In this document: positions 28,028 through 38,370 of the stretch, piece after piece
Numbering within the stretch: the first letter of the stretch is position 1
How the letters are laid out: every line of letters begins with the position of its first letter
Source of the DNA: JABDJL01 sp963664065
Lineage (GTDB): Bacteria > Pseudomonadota > Gammaproteobacteria > Xanthomonadales > SZUA-36
Assembly (NCBI GenBank): GCA_963664065.1
Contig: OY760942.1
Location: 186,001 to 250,000 of the forward strand
Length of the DNA: 64,000 bases
Direction of reading: 5' to 3'
Position numbers and translations under genes: made by a program
Notes under the pieces: generated by a model
Database searches by the model: none
Seen by the model: only the letters and a program-made list of their open reading frames with translations
What the model was told of the DNA's origin: nothing

Positions 28028-29581
28028 TTATTCTCCGAACTGTGCTTCACGGGCTGCCTGCACGATTTTTTTGACATCAGCTAACAGCTCTTTTGCATCG
28101 TAAACGATGCCGTCTTTGATGGTGTATTTGACACCACCTACGCGCTCAGGCTCATTGTTCTCCCCCAGCCGGAAATGCCCTGTTCCATACAGCACTTTGA
28201 AGTTTTGAAGCGGATTGTGTTCAGTGATAACGAGGTCAGCCAGTTTGCCCGGCCGGATGGAACCGATGCGGTCGTCCATCTCCAGTACCTGTGCGCCGTG
28301 AAAAGTCGCGCTCCGCAGCACTTCCAGCGGATGAAAGCCCGCTTCCTGCAACAACTCCATTTCCCTGATGTAGCCAAAGCCGTAAAGCTTCCAGATATAG
28401 CCGGCATCTGAGCCAAGCGTCACCCTTCCGCCGTGATTCTTGTAATCATCAAGAAAAGCCATCCACTTGCGAAAGTTGTTTTTCCAGGCAATCTCATTTT
28501 CAGTGGTCCAGTCAAACCAGTACGAACCATGTGAATCCCTGGATGGCTGAAAAAACTGCCACAAATTTGGATGCGTATACTCGTCATGCCAATCGGCATT
28601 CATTTCCCGCATCAGGTCACGACTTGCCTCGTAAATGGTCAGTGTCGGATTAATGGTCAAGTTCAGTTCAATGAGTTCATCGCGCACCTTGTTCCAGATT
28701 TTTGATCCGGGTTCCGCCGATTGCGCCCATAATCGGCCCGCTTCACCGAATCGGTGCTGTTCGTTGGCATAGTTGTAATCCAGCGGGTAATCCTGGATCA
28801 CCTGATCTTCGAACATCGCTTCCGGCAAACCGTACCAGTGCTCCATTGTGGTCATTCCGGCTCTCGCACTGTCCAGCACATTCCAGTTCACAACATCTAA
28901 CTGCGCATGGTGCATGGCAGAGCCAAGGCCTTGCTTGCCTGCTTCATCGAGGGCGGCCTCCATAATTTCGCGTGGCGCACCAAAGAATTTGATGCCCTGG
29001 GCGCCCTGTTTTTTAATATCCCTGACCCACTTGCGGGCATCCTTTGCTGTCAGGAAAGACCCTTCCGCACCCATGCCGAATCGTGCGTAAGCAACGATTC
29101 TTGGCGCGGTGATTTTATTCTGCCTGCTTCGCTCCTGGTGACGCAGGACCCAGTCCAGGCCATTGCCACTGCCGGGCTCACGAATGGTGGTGATTCCATG
29201 CCCGAGCCAGAGCTTGGCTGCGTACTCCGCTGGCACACCCTGGTCATCGCCGCCAAAATGCGCGTGCAGATCCACGAACCCCGGTAGCAGGTAATGCCCC
29301 TCCAGTTCCATGACCTGGTCACCCGGTTTTATTTCAATTCGACGTTCAGGCTCCACCGGGAATAAGATGCCAAGATTGCGGACTTCTATGATGCGATTCT
29401 TTTCAATCAGCACATCCATGGGACCCACCGCCGGAGCACCCTCACCGTTAACCACATTCACCCCCCGCAGGACCAATCGTTCATACGGCCCGGATCCCCG
29501 TACGCGATCGGGCGCTTCCACTGGCGCGGCGGTTGCGATAAACGGCATGAATAACACGATGAGTGTTAATGCAATCTTCAT
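28028..29581 (-). CDS. Secreted amidohydrolase (imidazolonepropionase-like)
   Basis: 517 residues with signal peptide MKIALTLIVLFMPFIATAAP. Amidohydrolase superfamily features: the metal-binding HxH in GFVDLHAHFGGDD near residue 107, a His in SAMHHAQLDV, and the C-terminal TLGSDAGY (Asp) followed by the typical MDDRIGSIRPGKLADLVI composite-domain ending. The closest family by pattern is the secreted amidohydrolases acting on peptides or cyclic amides; the substrate is unknown. It is convergent with bcp. Confidence 0.85.
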   Translation of the reverse strand: MKIALTLIVLFMPFIATAAPVEAPDRVRGSGPYERLVLRGVNVVNGEGAPAVGPMDVLIEKNRIIEVRNLGILFPVEPERRIEIKPGDQVMELEGHYLLPGFVDLHAHFGGDDQGVPAEYAAKLWLGHGITTIREPGSGNGLDWVLRHQERSRQNKITAPRIVAYARFGMGAEGSFLTAKDARKWVRDIKKQGAQGIKFFGAPREIMEAALDEAGKQGLGSAMHHAQLDVVNWNVLDSARAGMTTMEHWYGLPEAMFEDQVIQDYPLDYNYANEQHRFGEAGRLWAQSAEPGSKIWNKVRDELIELNLTINPTLTIYEASRDLMREMNADWHDEYTHPNLWQFFQPSRDSHGSYWFDWTTENEIAWKNNFRKWMAFLDDYKNHGGRVTLGSDAGYIWKLYGFGYIREMELLQEAGFHPLEVLRSATFHGAQVLEMDDRIGSIRPGKLADLVITEHNPLQNFKVLYGTGHFRLGENNEPERVGGVKYTIKDGIVYDAKELLADVKKIVQAAREAQFGE

Positions 29582-29666
29582 GTGTAAGCCTTGAATTTGT
29601 CAGCAAAAAGGGTATTCTGGTACTACAGTATAACTATAGGAAAGGATTTCCTGGAGTTTAGTGTCA

Positions 29667-30263
29667 ATGGAAGACGCAACCAAGGCAACAGCAAAATCAT
29701 ATTATGGGGTCCAGCCGGACTCTGAATTTCAAGGGCCTGAGCGCGAGGGCTTGTCTGCACCTCAGCGTAGCCCTGCACCTGAAGAAACAGCCCCGGAAGA
29801 CAAAGTTTCCACGGATGAAAAGGCGTTGGATCGCTGGTTCCGCGAACAGAAAGGAAACAAACGCGTACCCAAGAGACTGGATGTCGCAAACGAGGCTCTG
29901 ATCAACAGTGGTGGTCCTATCAAGATCACCGGTAACCTGACATTGAATGGGGAGGATGGCGATGTAACACACGCCAATCACCTCACACTTTGTCGCTGTG
30001 GAGCTTCCCGCAGCAAGCCAATCTGTGATGATCAGCACCAGGACATTAAGTTCATGGATTTGGGCAATATTGAGCGTGCTTCGGATTGTATGCCGGTGGT
30101 TCGGCCTCAAACGCTAACCATTACCTGCATCAAGGACGGGCCACTGAAATACAGGGGTTACCTGCGGGTATTCAACATCAAAGGACAGGAATTCCTGTCC
30201 ATGCAGGGCGCTTTGTGCCGATGTGGCAAGTCGACCAAAAAGCCATTCTGTAACTGTCAGTAG
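29667..30263 (+). CDS. CDGSH-type iron-sulfur protein with two clusters
   Basis: 198 residues from ATG 29667 (a GTG two codons upstream is possible). Two CDGSH-like motifs are present: LCRCGASRSKPICDDQH, with three Cys and a His (near residue 112), and LCRCGKSTKKPFCNCQ at the very C-terminus, where the final ligand is Cys or absent. Between them is the DUF1271-like beta-rich stretch. Family proteins bind 2Fe-2S clusters with 3Cys-1His ligation. The N-terminal 60 residues are low-complexity and charged. The role in the cell is not known. Confidence 0.8.
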   Translation: MEDATKATAKSYYGVQPDSEFQGPEREGLSAPQRSPAPEETAPEDKVSTDEKALDRWFREQKGNKRVPKRLDVANEALINSGGPIKITGNLTLNGEDGDVTHANHLTLCRCGASRSKPICDDQHQDIKFMDLGNIERASDCMPVVRPQTLTITCIKDGPLKYRGYLRVFNIKGQEFLSMQGALCRCGKSTKKPFCNCQ

Positions 30264-30291
30264 TCTGAATAAGATTTGAGCCAATACCGGT

Positions 30292-30315
30292 CGGGCAGGC
30301 AGCGTCTGCCTGTCT
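30292..30315 (+). terminator. Hairpin after the CDGSH gene
   Basis: Exact stem CAGGCAG (30296-30302) and CTGCCTG (30306-30312) with a 3-nt loop, extended by weaker pairs. It sits 33 bp after the stop and before queD. There is no clear T-run, so it may terminate weakly or mark the mRNA end. Confidence 0.35.
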
Positions 30316-30359
30316 CAACAATTATTGCCTGACCTGATGCTTAAGTGCACAATCCTCGC

Positions 30360-30716
30360 ATGGACGTTTTCCGGGTATTTCAAATTGAGGCAGCTCATTA
30401 CCTGCCCAATGTTCCTGAAGGGCACAAATGTGCACGCATGCATGGCCATTCTTTTCGTATTGAGGTTCATATCAGTGGAAAACCGGGTGAGACCAGTGGC
30501 TGGGTAATGGATTTTGCCGATCTGCGTGCTGCTTTTCAGCCCCTATTTGATCAACTGGATCATCACTGTCTTAATGAGATAGAAGGCCTGGAAAACCCGA
30601 CTTCTGAAAACCTGGCAAGCTGGATTTGGCGTGGGATGAAGCCTCGCCTCGAAGGTTTGAGTAAAGTGGTGGTGCAGGAAACCTGTAATGCAGGCTGCGT
30701 ATATTTTGGCGACTAG
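30360..30716 (+). CDS. queD: 6-carboxytetrahydropterin synthase
   Basis: 118 residues, the usual length. The enzyme converts 7,8-dihydroneopterin triphosphate to 6-carboxy-5,6,7,8-tetrahydropterin in queuosine synthesis. Visible zinc ligands are His in EAAHYLP and the pair in CARMHGHSF, which also carries the catalytic Cys; the acid Glu is in VVVQETCNAG. ATG 30360 fits the family N-terminus; a GTG lies 15 bp upstream. The last 4 bp overlap the convergent hemH. No other queuosine genes are visible. Confidence 0.9.
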   Translation: MDVFRVFQIEAAHYLPNVPEGHKCARMHGHSFRIEVHISGKPGETSGWVMDFADLRAAFQPLFDQLDHHCLNEIEGLENPTSENLASWIWRGMKPRLEGLSKVVVQETCNAGCVYFGD

Positions 30717-31675
30717 TTTCTGATTAAATCTGCCAACACAGAAACATGTGAATCTCGGTCATTCAGTGCGGGAATGTACTCAAAAATCTCGCCGCCATTT
30801 TGCAGAAAAAAAGACTTGTTCCGCATGGCAATCTCTTCCAGTGTTTCGAGGCAGTCCACCGCAAATCCTGGACAAACTACCTGTACGTGCTTCGTAGACG
30901 AAGCAGCCAGCTCCTTTAGCACATGGTCGGTATACGGTTGCAACCAGGGCTCACGACCTACCCGGGATTGGTAAGTCAACACCCACTGGTCTTCATCCAG
31001 TTCCAGTTCGTTCGCAACATCTTGAACACTTTGTTCGCATTGGGAGGCATAGGGGTCACCATTGGTTACGTATCTTTGCGGGATTCCATGTAGTGAAAAC
31101 AGCAATTTGTCCGGCTTTCCAGCTGAAGACTGAAATTCACGAATTGAGTCAGCCACAGCAAGAGACCAACCCGGAGCGTCATGATATTTCTGAATGGATT
31201 CAAGTTCTGGAAACCACTCCATTTGCTTGAGTTCAGTAGAAACAGCATCGAAAACTGACTCTGTTGTCGTTGTGGAATATTGTGGATATAGCGGCAACAC
31301 AATCAATTGCTCTATACCGGCTATCCGTAACTCACCAAGCCCGCGCCGGATACCCGGCTGCCCGTACCTCATCGCCAACCTCACCACCGCCTCGTGCTTC
31401 AGTTCCTGTTGCAGCCTTTCCGCCACTTTAATCGAGCCCGTCATCAGGGGTGAGCCTTTCGGAGTCCAGATTTTCCGATAGGCTTCGGCGGACCGATAAC
31501 GCCTTAAGGGAACAATCACCAGCTTCAATACCGGAAGTAAAAGCCATCTCGGCAAATCAACTACCCTGGGGTCAGAAAGAAATTGTGAAAGATACGCCCC
31601 GACTGCTGACGGATCCGGCGCCTGAGGCGTCCCGAGATTTACCACCAGAAGGCCTTTCACAGTGGGAACTTCCAT
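30713..31675 (-). CDS. hemH: Ferrochelatase
   Basis: 320 residues. It inserts ferrous iron into protoporphyrin IX, the last step of protoheme synthesis, at the inner-membrane face. Visible: the N-terminal VVNLGTP motif, LPLYPQYSTTT near residue 127, the catalytic His in FSLHGIPQRY near residue 193, the YQSRVGREPWLQP motif and the Glu-rich LETLEEI helix. The frame is intact. It overlaps queD by 4 bp tail to tail. Confidence 0.95.
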   Translation of the reverse strand: MEVPTVKGLLVVNLGTPQAPDPSAVGAYLSQFLSDPRVVDLPRWLLLPVLKLVIVPLRRYRSAEAYRKIWTPKGSPLMTGSIKVAERLQQELKHEAVVRLAMRYGQPGIRRGLGELRIAGIEQLIVLPLYPQYSTTTTESVFDAVSTELKQMEWFPELESIQKYHDAPGWSLAVADSIREFQSSAGKPDKLLFSLHGIPQRYVTNGDPYASQCEQSVQDVANELELDEDQWVLTYQSRVGREPWLQPYTDHVLKELAASSTKHVQVVCPGFAVDCLETLEEIAMRNKSFFLQNGGEIFEYIPALNDRDSHVSVLADLIRN

Positions 31676-31846
31676 GCAGATAAAAACCGACTGATTGCTG
31701 TGTTGCTAAAAAACGACATAGGATCAAATTGTGCTTGCACACGCTTAGCCTTTCAAGCACGGATTGAGATATTCTTAACCTGGATTTCTTTGCTATTCAG
31801 ACGCTTGTGCGTTTCAGGCGGTTTTAGTAAGAAAATCATTGAAAAT

Positions 31847-31878
31847 ATCCGCTTGTTGCAATCAAACAACAAGCGGAT
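31847..31878. terminator. Strong hairpin in the hemH / IPTL-CTERM intergenic region
   Basis: A perfect 12-bp inverted repeat: ATCCGCTTGTTG (31847-31858) and CAACAAGCGGAT (31867-31878) with an 8-nt loop. It is flanked by short T runs on both sides when read on either strand. Both neighbouring genes read away from it, so it does not end either known gene. It may end a short unseen transcript or be an operator-like dyad. Confidence 0.4.
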
Positions 31879-31978
31879 TTACGAGCTCCAATTGTGATGA
31901 TAAGGCTTTGTATTAGCTATTTTTTCTGCTAGCATAAGCGCCCCGTCGCCATAGCAGATGAGGATGGGTGTTGCCCGT

Positions 31979-32941
31979 ATGAGAAGCATTTTTTGCTTTG
32001 CCCTGTGTTTGCTGCTCGCCTTGCCTATTGCAACGGCGAGTGCTGCGCCTATGGCTTATAGCGTCAACTCGGATGCATTCGAAAACGATGACCGTCTACA
32101 CCTGATCAACCTGGCTGATGGCAGCTCAGTGTCAATTGGTATCGGGGCCATTGATGTACCTCCAAATCCACTTATCGATATTGAGGGCCTGGCTTTCGCG
32201 CCCGATAACAGTCTTTGGGGTGTGGACGATGAAACATACAGCCTGTTCGAGGTTGAAACTGCATTTGGCAACGTAAAGCAGGGAACCAGGGTGACTATTT
32301 CCGGCCTGGATGCCCTCAGTAAAAATGATTTCGGATTGACATTTACCTGTGATGGCAGCTTGTATGCCTCATCGGTTATTACGCAAACGCTATACACCAT
32401 TGATGAAGCGGGCGTTGCTGCTCCCGTGGGCAACCCCGGTAACCTGGGCTTCAATATTTCAGCCATTGCCTCCTTCGGTGACAGCCCGGTTCGCCTCTTT
32501 GGCCTGGGAAATGGACTGATTGACACGAATAGCCTCGATCCTGACAACCGCAGCCTGTTTGAAATCGATACGGGAACAGGCGTCGCGACTGCGATCGGCG
32601 TCGGTATCGGCGGTGCCGTAGCTGATTATCACCAGGCTGGTCTTTCATTCGACGAAAGCGGCAAATTATGGGCAATAACCGACCGTTCCGCCCTGGGTCA
32701 GTTCAGCCAGGTTTTGAGCATCGATATCAACTCGGGAGAAGCAACACTGGAGTCAACGGTTGCAGTTTTGGGATTCGAAAGTCTCGCCGTTTCACGACCG
32801 ACCGGTTGTACACCGCCGAGTGGCATTTCTCCTGAACGAGCCGATGCCTTGATTCCTACCTTGGACGACTTTGGCAAGTTACTGGCCATCCTGGCCTTAA
32901 TGCTGACTGGTTTCGCTGGTCTGCGCCACCGCATGTCCTGA
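31979..32941 (+). CDS. Exported protein with IPTL-CTERM sorting signal
   Basis: 320 residues from ATG 31979 (two ATGs upstream are less apt). Signal peptide MRSIFCFALCLLLALPIATASA, then a domain of repeated beta-blade-like units (IEGLAFAPDNSLWGVDDETYSLFEV, GLSFDESGKLWAITD), and at the C-terminus IPTLDDFGKLLAILALMLTGFAGLRHR: the IPTL motif, a hydrophobic span and a basic end. This tripartite tail is the IPTL-CTERM signal, thought to be handled by an exosortase/archaeosortase-like system. No sortase gene is in the window. The function of the mature domain is unknown. Confidence 0.85.
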   Translation: MRSIFCFALCLLLALPIATASAAPMAYSVNSDAFENDDRLHLINLADGSSVSIGIGAIDVPPNPLIDIEGLAFAPDNSLWGVDDETYSLFEVETAFGNVKQGTRVTISGLDALSKNDFGLTFTCDGSLYASSVITQTLYTIDEAGVAAPVGNPGNLGFNISAIASFGDSPVRLFGLGNGLIDTNSLDPDNRSLFEIDTGTGVATAIGVGIGGAVADYHQAGLSFDESGKLWAITDRSALGQFSQVLSIDINSGEATLESTVAVLGFESLAVSRPTGCTPPSGISPERADALIPTLDDFGKLLAILALMLTGFAGLRHRMS

Positions 32942-33024
32942 AAATATTCTCTGCTACATAAAGCAGTCTTATCTTCAGTATTCCGCTAAACTTCAACATT
33001 AGCTGAAGCTATGGAGTTTATGAC

Positions 33025-33279
33025 ATGGTAGGTGGAATAAGTGGATGGCAGCTGATGATCCTGCTGCTGATTGTAGTCCTGGTGTTTGGTACCAAGCGCC
33101 TTCGTAATATAGGCAGCGACCTTGGAAGTGCCGTCAAGGGCTTCCGCAAGGGTATGGAAGAAGAACCCGCGTCAGAAGACCCTGAACAAATCGAATCGGA
33201 AGCTATGTCTTCCAATACCCTGGATAAAAGCGAAAAGGAAAACGACCCGGAAGCCCGCCCGCCCGGTACAGATGTTTGA
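33025..33279 (+). CDS. tatA: Twin-arginine translocase subunit TatA
   Basis: 84 residues: a short membrane helix (WQLMILLLIVVLVFG), the FG hinge, the amphipathic helix (TKRLRNIGSDLGSAVKGFRKGM) and an acidic tail. It forms the size-variable pore of the Tat system for folded proteins. First gene of tatABC; tatB starts 8 bp before its stop. A ribosome site (atggagttt context) precedes the ATG. Confidence 0.95.
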   Translation: MVGGISGWQLMILLLIVVLVFGTKRLRNIGSDLGSAVKGFRKGMEEEPASEDPEQIESEAMSSNTLDKSEKENDPEARPPGTDV

Positions 33280-33604
33280 TGTCGGATTCGCAGAGATTTT
33301 CTTACTGGCCCTTATCGGGCTGATTGTACTGGGGCCAGAAAAACTCCCGCGCGTTGCCCGCACTCTTGGCGGCCTCATAAGAAGAGCCCGCAGCAGCTGG
33401 TACAGCCTGCGCCGTTCCATCGAGGCCGAGCTGGCCGAAGCGGACATTTCAGAACCAATTCGCAAAGCGGCCAGCGACCTGGAAGAAGGGGTCAAGGCGT
33501 TGGACCAAACCATCAAAAAGGCGGGCGAAACAGACGTTGATCCCATAGCGCAATCCCCTCAAGAAGAAGCCGCGAAAGACAGCGAGGCGTCGAAAGATGC
33601 CTGA
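33272..33604 (+). CDS. tatB: Twin-arginine translocase subunit TatB
   Basis: 110 residues from the ATG at 33272 inside the end of tatA. N-terminal MFDVGFAEIFLLALIGLIVLGPEKLPRV contains the membrane helix and the Gly-Pro hinge with the conserved Glu before it, then a long amphipathic helix and a charged tail. It binds Tat signal peptides together with TatC. It overlaps tatC by 8 bp. Confidence 0.95.
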   Translation: MFDVGFAEIFLLALIGLIVLGPEKLPRVARTLGGLIRRARSSWYSLRRSIEAELAEADISEPIRKAASDLEEGVKALDQTIKKAGETDVDPIAQSPQEEAAKDSEASKDA

Positions 33605-34352
33605 GTATCCCGAAAGCGACAGCGAACAAACGTTTCTGCAGCACCTGGTTGAATTGCGCGGAAGGTTGATTCGAGCCTGTTTGTCGATACTCGTAGTGCT
33701 GGTCTGCCTGCTGCCATTCGCTCGAGACCTGTACGAAACACTGGCCGCTCCCCTGATGGCAAGATTGCCTGTCGGCAGCAGCATGATCGCCATCGACGTG
33801 GCATCCCCTTTCCTTACGCCGTTCAAGCTTAGCCTTCTTGTCTCTGTGATGCTGGCCATGCCGTATATCCTTTACCAGTTGTGGGCTTTTATTGCCCCGG
33901 CCCTTTTCAAGCATGAAAAACGGCTTGCCAGGCCCTTGCTGTTTTCTTCCATTGCGCTTTTCTACCTTGGTTGTGCGTTTGCTTATTTCGTTGTCTTTCC
34001 ATTGGTGTTCGGTTTTTTAACCAGGATTGCACCGGAAGGTGTTGAAGTGATGACCGATATCAGCAAATATCTGGATTTTGTGACCACCTTGTTTCTCGCT
34101 TTTGGGATTACTTTTGAAGTGCCGATCGCCACCATCATATTGGTGTCCACGGGTATCACTACGCCTGAAAAGCTTGCCGCCATGAGACCTTATGTTGTCG
34201 TCGGGGCATTTGCACTGGGCATGCTGTTAACACCGCCTGATGTTATTTCGCAAACGCTTTTAGCCATACCGATGTGGGTTTTGTTCGAAATCGGGATACT
34301 TTTATCCCGCATGTTATTGGATGACGGGGATACTCCTCAAGCAACCAATTGA
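33597..34352 (+). CDS. tatC: Twin-arginine translocase subunit TatC
   Basis: 251 residues with six membrane spans. N-terminal FLQHLVELRGRLIRACL carries the conserved cytoplasmic Leu-Arg motif that binds the twin-arginine signal, and the first periplasmic loop includes the SPFLTPFKLS region typical of TatC. The last 16 bp overlap the convergent membrane-protein gene. Complete and in frame. Confidence 0.95.
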   Translation: MPEYPESDSEQTFLQHLVELRGRLIRACLSILVVLVCLLPFARDLYETLAAPLMARLPVGSSMIAIDVASPFLTPFKLSLLVSVMLAMPYILYQLWAFIAPALFKHEKRLARPLLFSSIALFYLGCAFAYFVVFPLVFGFLTRIAPEGVEVMTDISKYLDFVTTLFLAFGITFEVPIATIILVSTGITTPEKLAAMRPYVVVGAFALGMLLTPPDVISQTLLAIPMWVLFEIGILLSRMLLDDGDTPQATN

Positions 34353-35155
34353 CTGTCATCAGATACGCTCTTGGTATCTTCTTCCCCGGTGCCAAAAATT
34401 TCCTTGAAAGACAGATATTGCGCACCGAACAGTAACAATTGGTATGCGACCATCATCAGGAGCATGATCAGGGTCAAAATTGTGGACGAAGCGCCCGCAC
34501 TGAGAGGATTGGCAAGTAATGTGATGGTCAGAATCGCAACTGGCATGGCCACGACCGCTAACAGACCGCCCAATACCAGGAACGGAAGCCAGTTTCTTAA
34601 CATCCCCACCAGGCCCTCAAGAATGGCTGCCCCTGTTGGCCTGTTCCGAAACCAGATCAGGGGAACTGAGAAATATACGATGGCCCCACTGACCATCAAC
34701 CCGAGGGCAAGAGCCATGGCCACTCTTTGAATCAAGGCAGGATTTGCCATTGCAATCGCCTCCAGGTCACCCTCTTCCAACTGTGCCAGGAACTCGGCGT
34801 CAATTGACCCGGCAATACCGGATAGCATGGCCCCGGCAGTCAAGGTTCCGATGGTGATCATCACCAGGCTCAGCACGAAAAACCGGAGGACTTTTTGCGG
34901 CTCGGAAAAAGCGCAAAACAGGGTCATGAGCGGGGGCCGGAACCCCCGCTCAACCACAGACATCGACTGCATCACTCCTGCTGTCAAGGCAGGAATCGCC
35001 ACTATCAGCAAAAACCCAAGTGCGCCCACCTGGGTGAACCCCATCAATAACTGGAGAACAAGGCCTATTAACAATAATCTAGCCGGTTGTGCACGAAGCA
35101 AGGTGATACTGCCGGAAAACCAGGCCAGACCCCGGGCAGCGGGTAATTTCTTCAT
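34337..35155 (-). CDS. BPSS1780-family membrane protein
   Basis: 272 residues from ATG 35155 (MKKLPAARGLAWF), where the family N-terminus begins; in-frame ATGs at 35170 and 35197 are also possible. Six to seven hydrophobic spans run almost without a break to a short acidic cytoplasmic tail. The PAARGLAWFSGSITLLRAQP start is characteristic of the BPSS1780 family, of unknown function. Convergent with tatC, 16-bp overlap. Confidence 0.75.
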   Translation of the reverse strand: MKKLPAARGLAWFSGSITLLRAQPARLLLIGLVLQLLMGFTQVGALGFLLIVAIPALTAGVMQSMSVVERGFRPPLMTLFCAFSEPQKVLRFFVLSLVMITIGTLTAGAMLSGIAGSIDAEFLAQLEEGDLEAIAMANPALIQRVAMALALGLMVSGAIVYFSVPLIWFRNRPTGAAILEGLVGMLRNWLPFLVLGGLLAVVAMPVAILTITLLANPLSAGASSTILTLIMLLMMVAYQLLLFGAQYLSFKEIFGTGEEDTKSVSDDSQLVA

Positions 35156-35260
35156 GCTCTGCTTGCTCATCAGACTATTGTAGTATGAACTGCCCACTGA
35201 CCTTCATTGCTTTTCAATGTTGGAACTGACAAACGGCGCATCAAACAGCCTGGAGACACC

Positions 35261-35860
35261 ATGGCAATAACGGCTAACAAAGTCACCTCGCCTCCGGTAG
35301 CAATCGGAATAATCGTTACCTGTGTGGCCGTATTTGTGATGCAGAATCTTTCCGCTTCACTGGCTCTATGGCCTTTGCAGAGCGGACGATTTGAGCCCTG
35401 GCAAATTGTGACTTACGGTTTTCTGCACGGATCCCTTAATCACGTTTTTTTTAACATGTTTGCGCTTTGGATGTTCGGCCTGCCGATTGAGCGAGTTTGG
35501 GGGAGCCAGAAATTCAGCCTTTATTACTCGGTTTGCATCATCGGTGCAGCCATTATCCAGTTAATTGTGCAACAGGCCAGTGGCGAGTTTTATCCGACTA
35601 TTGGTGCATCAGGAGCTGTATTTGGCCTGTTACTCGCTTATGGTGTCATGTTTCCCAACAGTCGGATTTTCCTCATTTTCCTTCCTATTCCGATCAAAGC
35701 CAAGTGGTTCGTTTTGATTTATGGGGGCCTGGAATTGTTTTTTGGAATCACTAACGCCATGCCGCAAATTGCACACTTTGCGCACCTTGGGGGGCTTTTG
35801 TTCGGTGCAGGACTGCTTTGGCGCTGGGGGTGGCGACCAGGCATGACATGGAGGCAATGA
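35261..35860 (+). CDS. Rhomboid-family intramembrane serine protease
   Basis: 199 residues from ATG 35261, preceded by GGAG at a good distance. Six spans are expected. Catalytic features: the Asn-His region HGSLNHVFFNMFALWMFG on span 2, Ser in GASGAVFGLLLAYG on span 4 and His in AHFAHLGGLLFG on span 6. It cleaves membrane-protein substrates within the lipid bilayer; its substrate is unknown. It ends 36 bp before acs. Confidence 0.92.
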   Translation: MAITANKVTSPPVAIGIIVTCVAVFVMQNLSASLALWPLQSGRFEPWQIVTYGFLHGSLNHVFFNMFALWMFGLPIERVWGSQKFSLYYSVCIIGAAIIQLIVQQASGEFYPTIGASGAVFGLLLAYGVMFPNSRIFLIFLPIPIKAKWFVLIYGGLELFFGITNAMPQIAHFAHLGGLLFGAGLLWRWGWRPGMTWRQ

Positions 35861-35896
35861 GTATATAAAATCCCAAGGACCATTCCGGGGAAATTT

Positions 35897-37840
<1,944 letters not shown>

Positions 37841-37904
37841 AAAAGCGCAAGTCCGTAATTCGCGCTAAACTGAAGGACCAATCTCACAGAAGGAGGGATC
37901 GATC

Positions 37905-38315
37905 ATGGGGGTTTTTGATTCAATTAAAAATTTGTTCGGCGGAAAGACCGAAGAACCGGAGGAGGAAGTTTCTCCGGAACCTGAACCTGAACCCGAGCCG
38001 GAACCGGAACCCGAACCGGAGCCGGAACCTGAACCGGAGCCTGAACCGGAGCCTGAACCGGAGCCGGAACCTGAACCTGAGCCAGAACCTGTAGACCACT
38101 CATTCCAGGAAGTCGAGCCGGAAGCTTTTGAGCGCTCATTCCAGGAATCTGTATCTGATGCGGAACCTGAAGCGCCGTCTGACGACTCTATTGATGATGG
38201 CGAGGCGGCTGCAGACAGTGACTCAGATGATGCCTCAGATGACAATGATTCAGGCGGGGACAATGAGTCTGTAGACGACTCGGGGTCAGATGATGACAAG
38301 GGTTGGTCTCAATAA
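37905..38315 (+). CDS. Acidic Glu-Pro repeat protein
   Basis: 136 residues: a short amphipathic N-terminus (MGVFDSIKNLFGGKTEE), 19 Glu-Pro dipeptides in a row, a related pair HSFQEVEPEAFERSFQESV, and an Asp/Ser-rich acidic C-terminus. The N-terminus resembles that of proteins which attach to the membrane by a small amphipathic helix. No enzyme domain is present. EP repeats form stiff extended rods; role unknown. A good ribosome site (AGGAGGG) is 10 bp before the ATG. Reverse-strand frames through the repeat are artefacts. Confidence 0.65.
   Translation: MGVFDSIKNLFGGKTEEPEEEVSPEPEPEPEPEPEPEPEPEPEPEPEPEPEPEPEPEPEPEPVDHSFQEVEPEAFERSFQESVSDAEPEAPSDDSIDDGEAAADSDSDDASDDNDSGGDNESVDDSGSDDDKGWSQ
37977..38090 (+). 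repeat. 19 tandem hexanucleotide units encoding Glu-Pro
   Basis: Units of GAR-CCN with varied third bases. The varied codons show the array is old or selected at protein level rather than a fresh slippage product, although copy number may still vary. Confidence 0.9.
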
Positions 38316-38328
38316 ATGACTGACCGAT

Positions 38329-38358
38329 TTGCGGAGCCGGCACATACCGGCTCCGCAA
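38329..38358. terminator. GC-rich hairpin between convergent genes
   Basis: Perfect 12-bp stem: TTGCGGAGCCGG (38329-38340) and CCGGCTCCGCAA (38347-38358), loop CACATA. It lies between the ends of the EP-repeat gene and the SLOG-like gene, so it can end both transcripts. No T-run follows on either strand. Confidence 0.55.
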
Positions 38359-38370
38359 GTTCTGCCAGCG

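Noticed and set aside
30270..30360. preQ1 riboswitch upstream of queD
   Set aside because: Only a simple hairpin is present; the A-rich tail and loop sequence of preQ1 aptamers are absent.
37865..38299. 144-codon reverse frame of Ser-Gly repeats
   Set aside because: It is the mirror of the Glu-Pro repeat gene; the forward frame has a good ribosome site and balanced composition.
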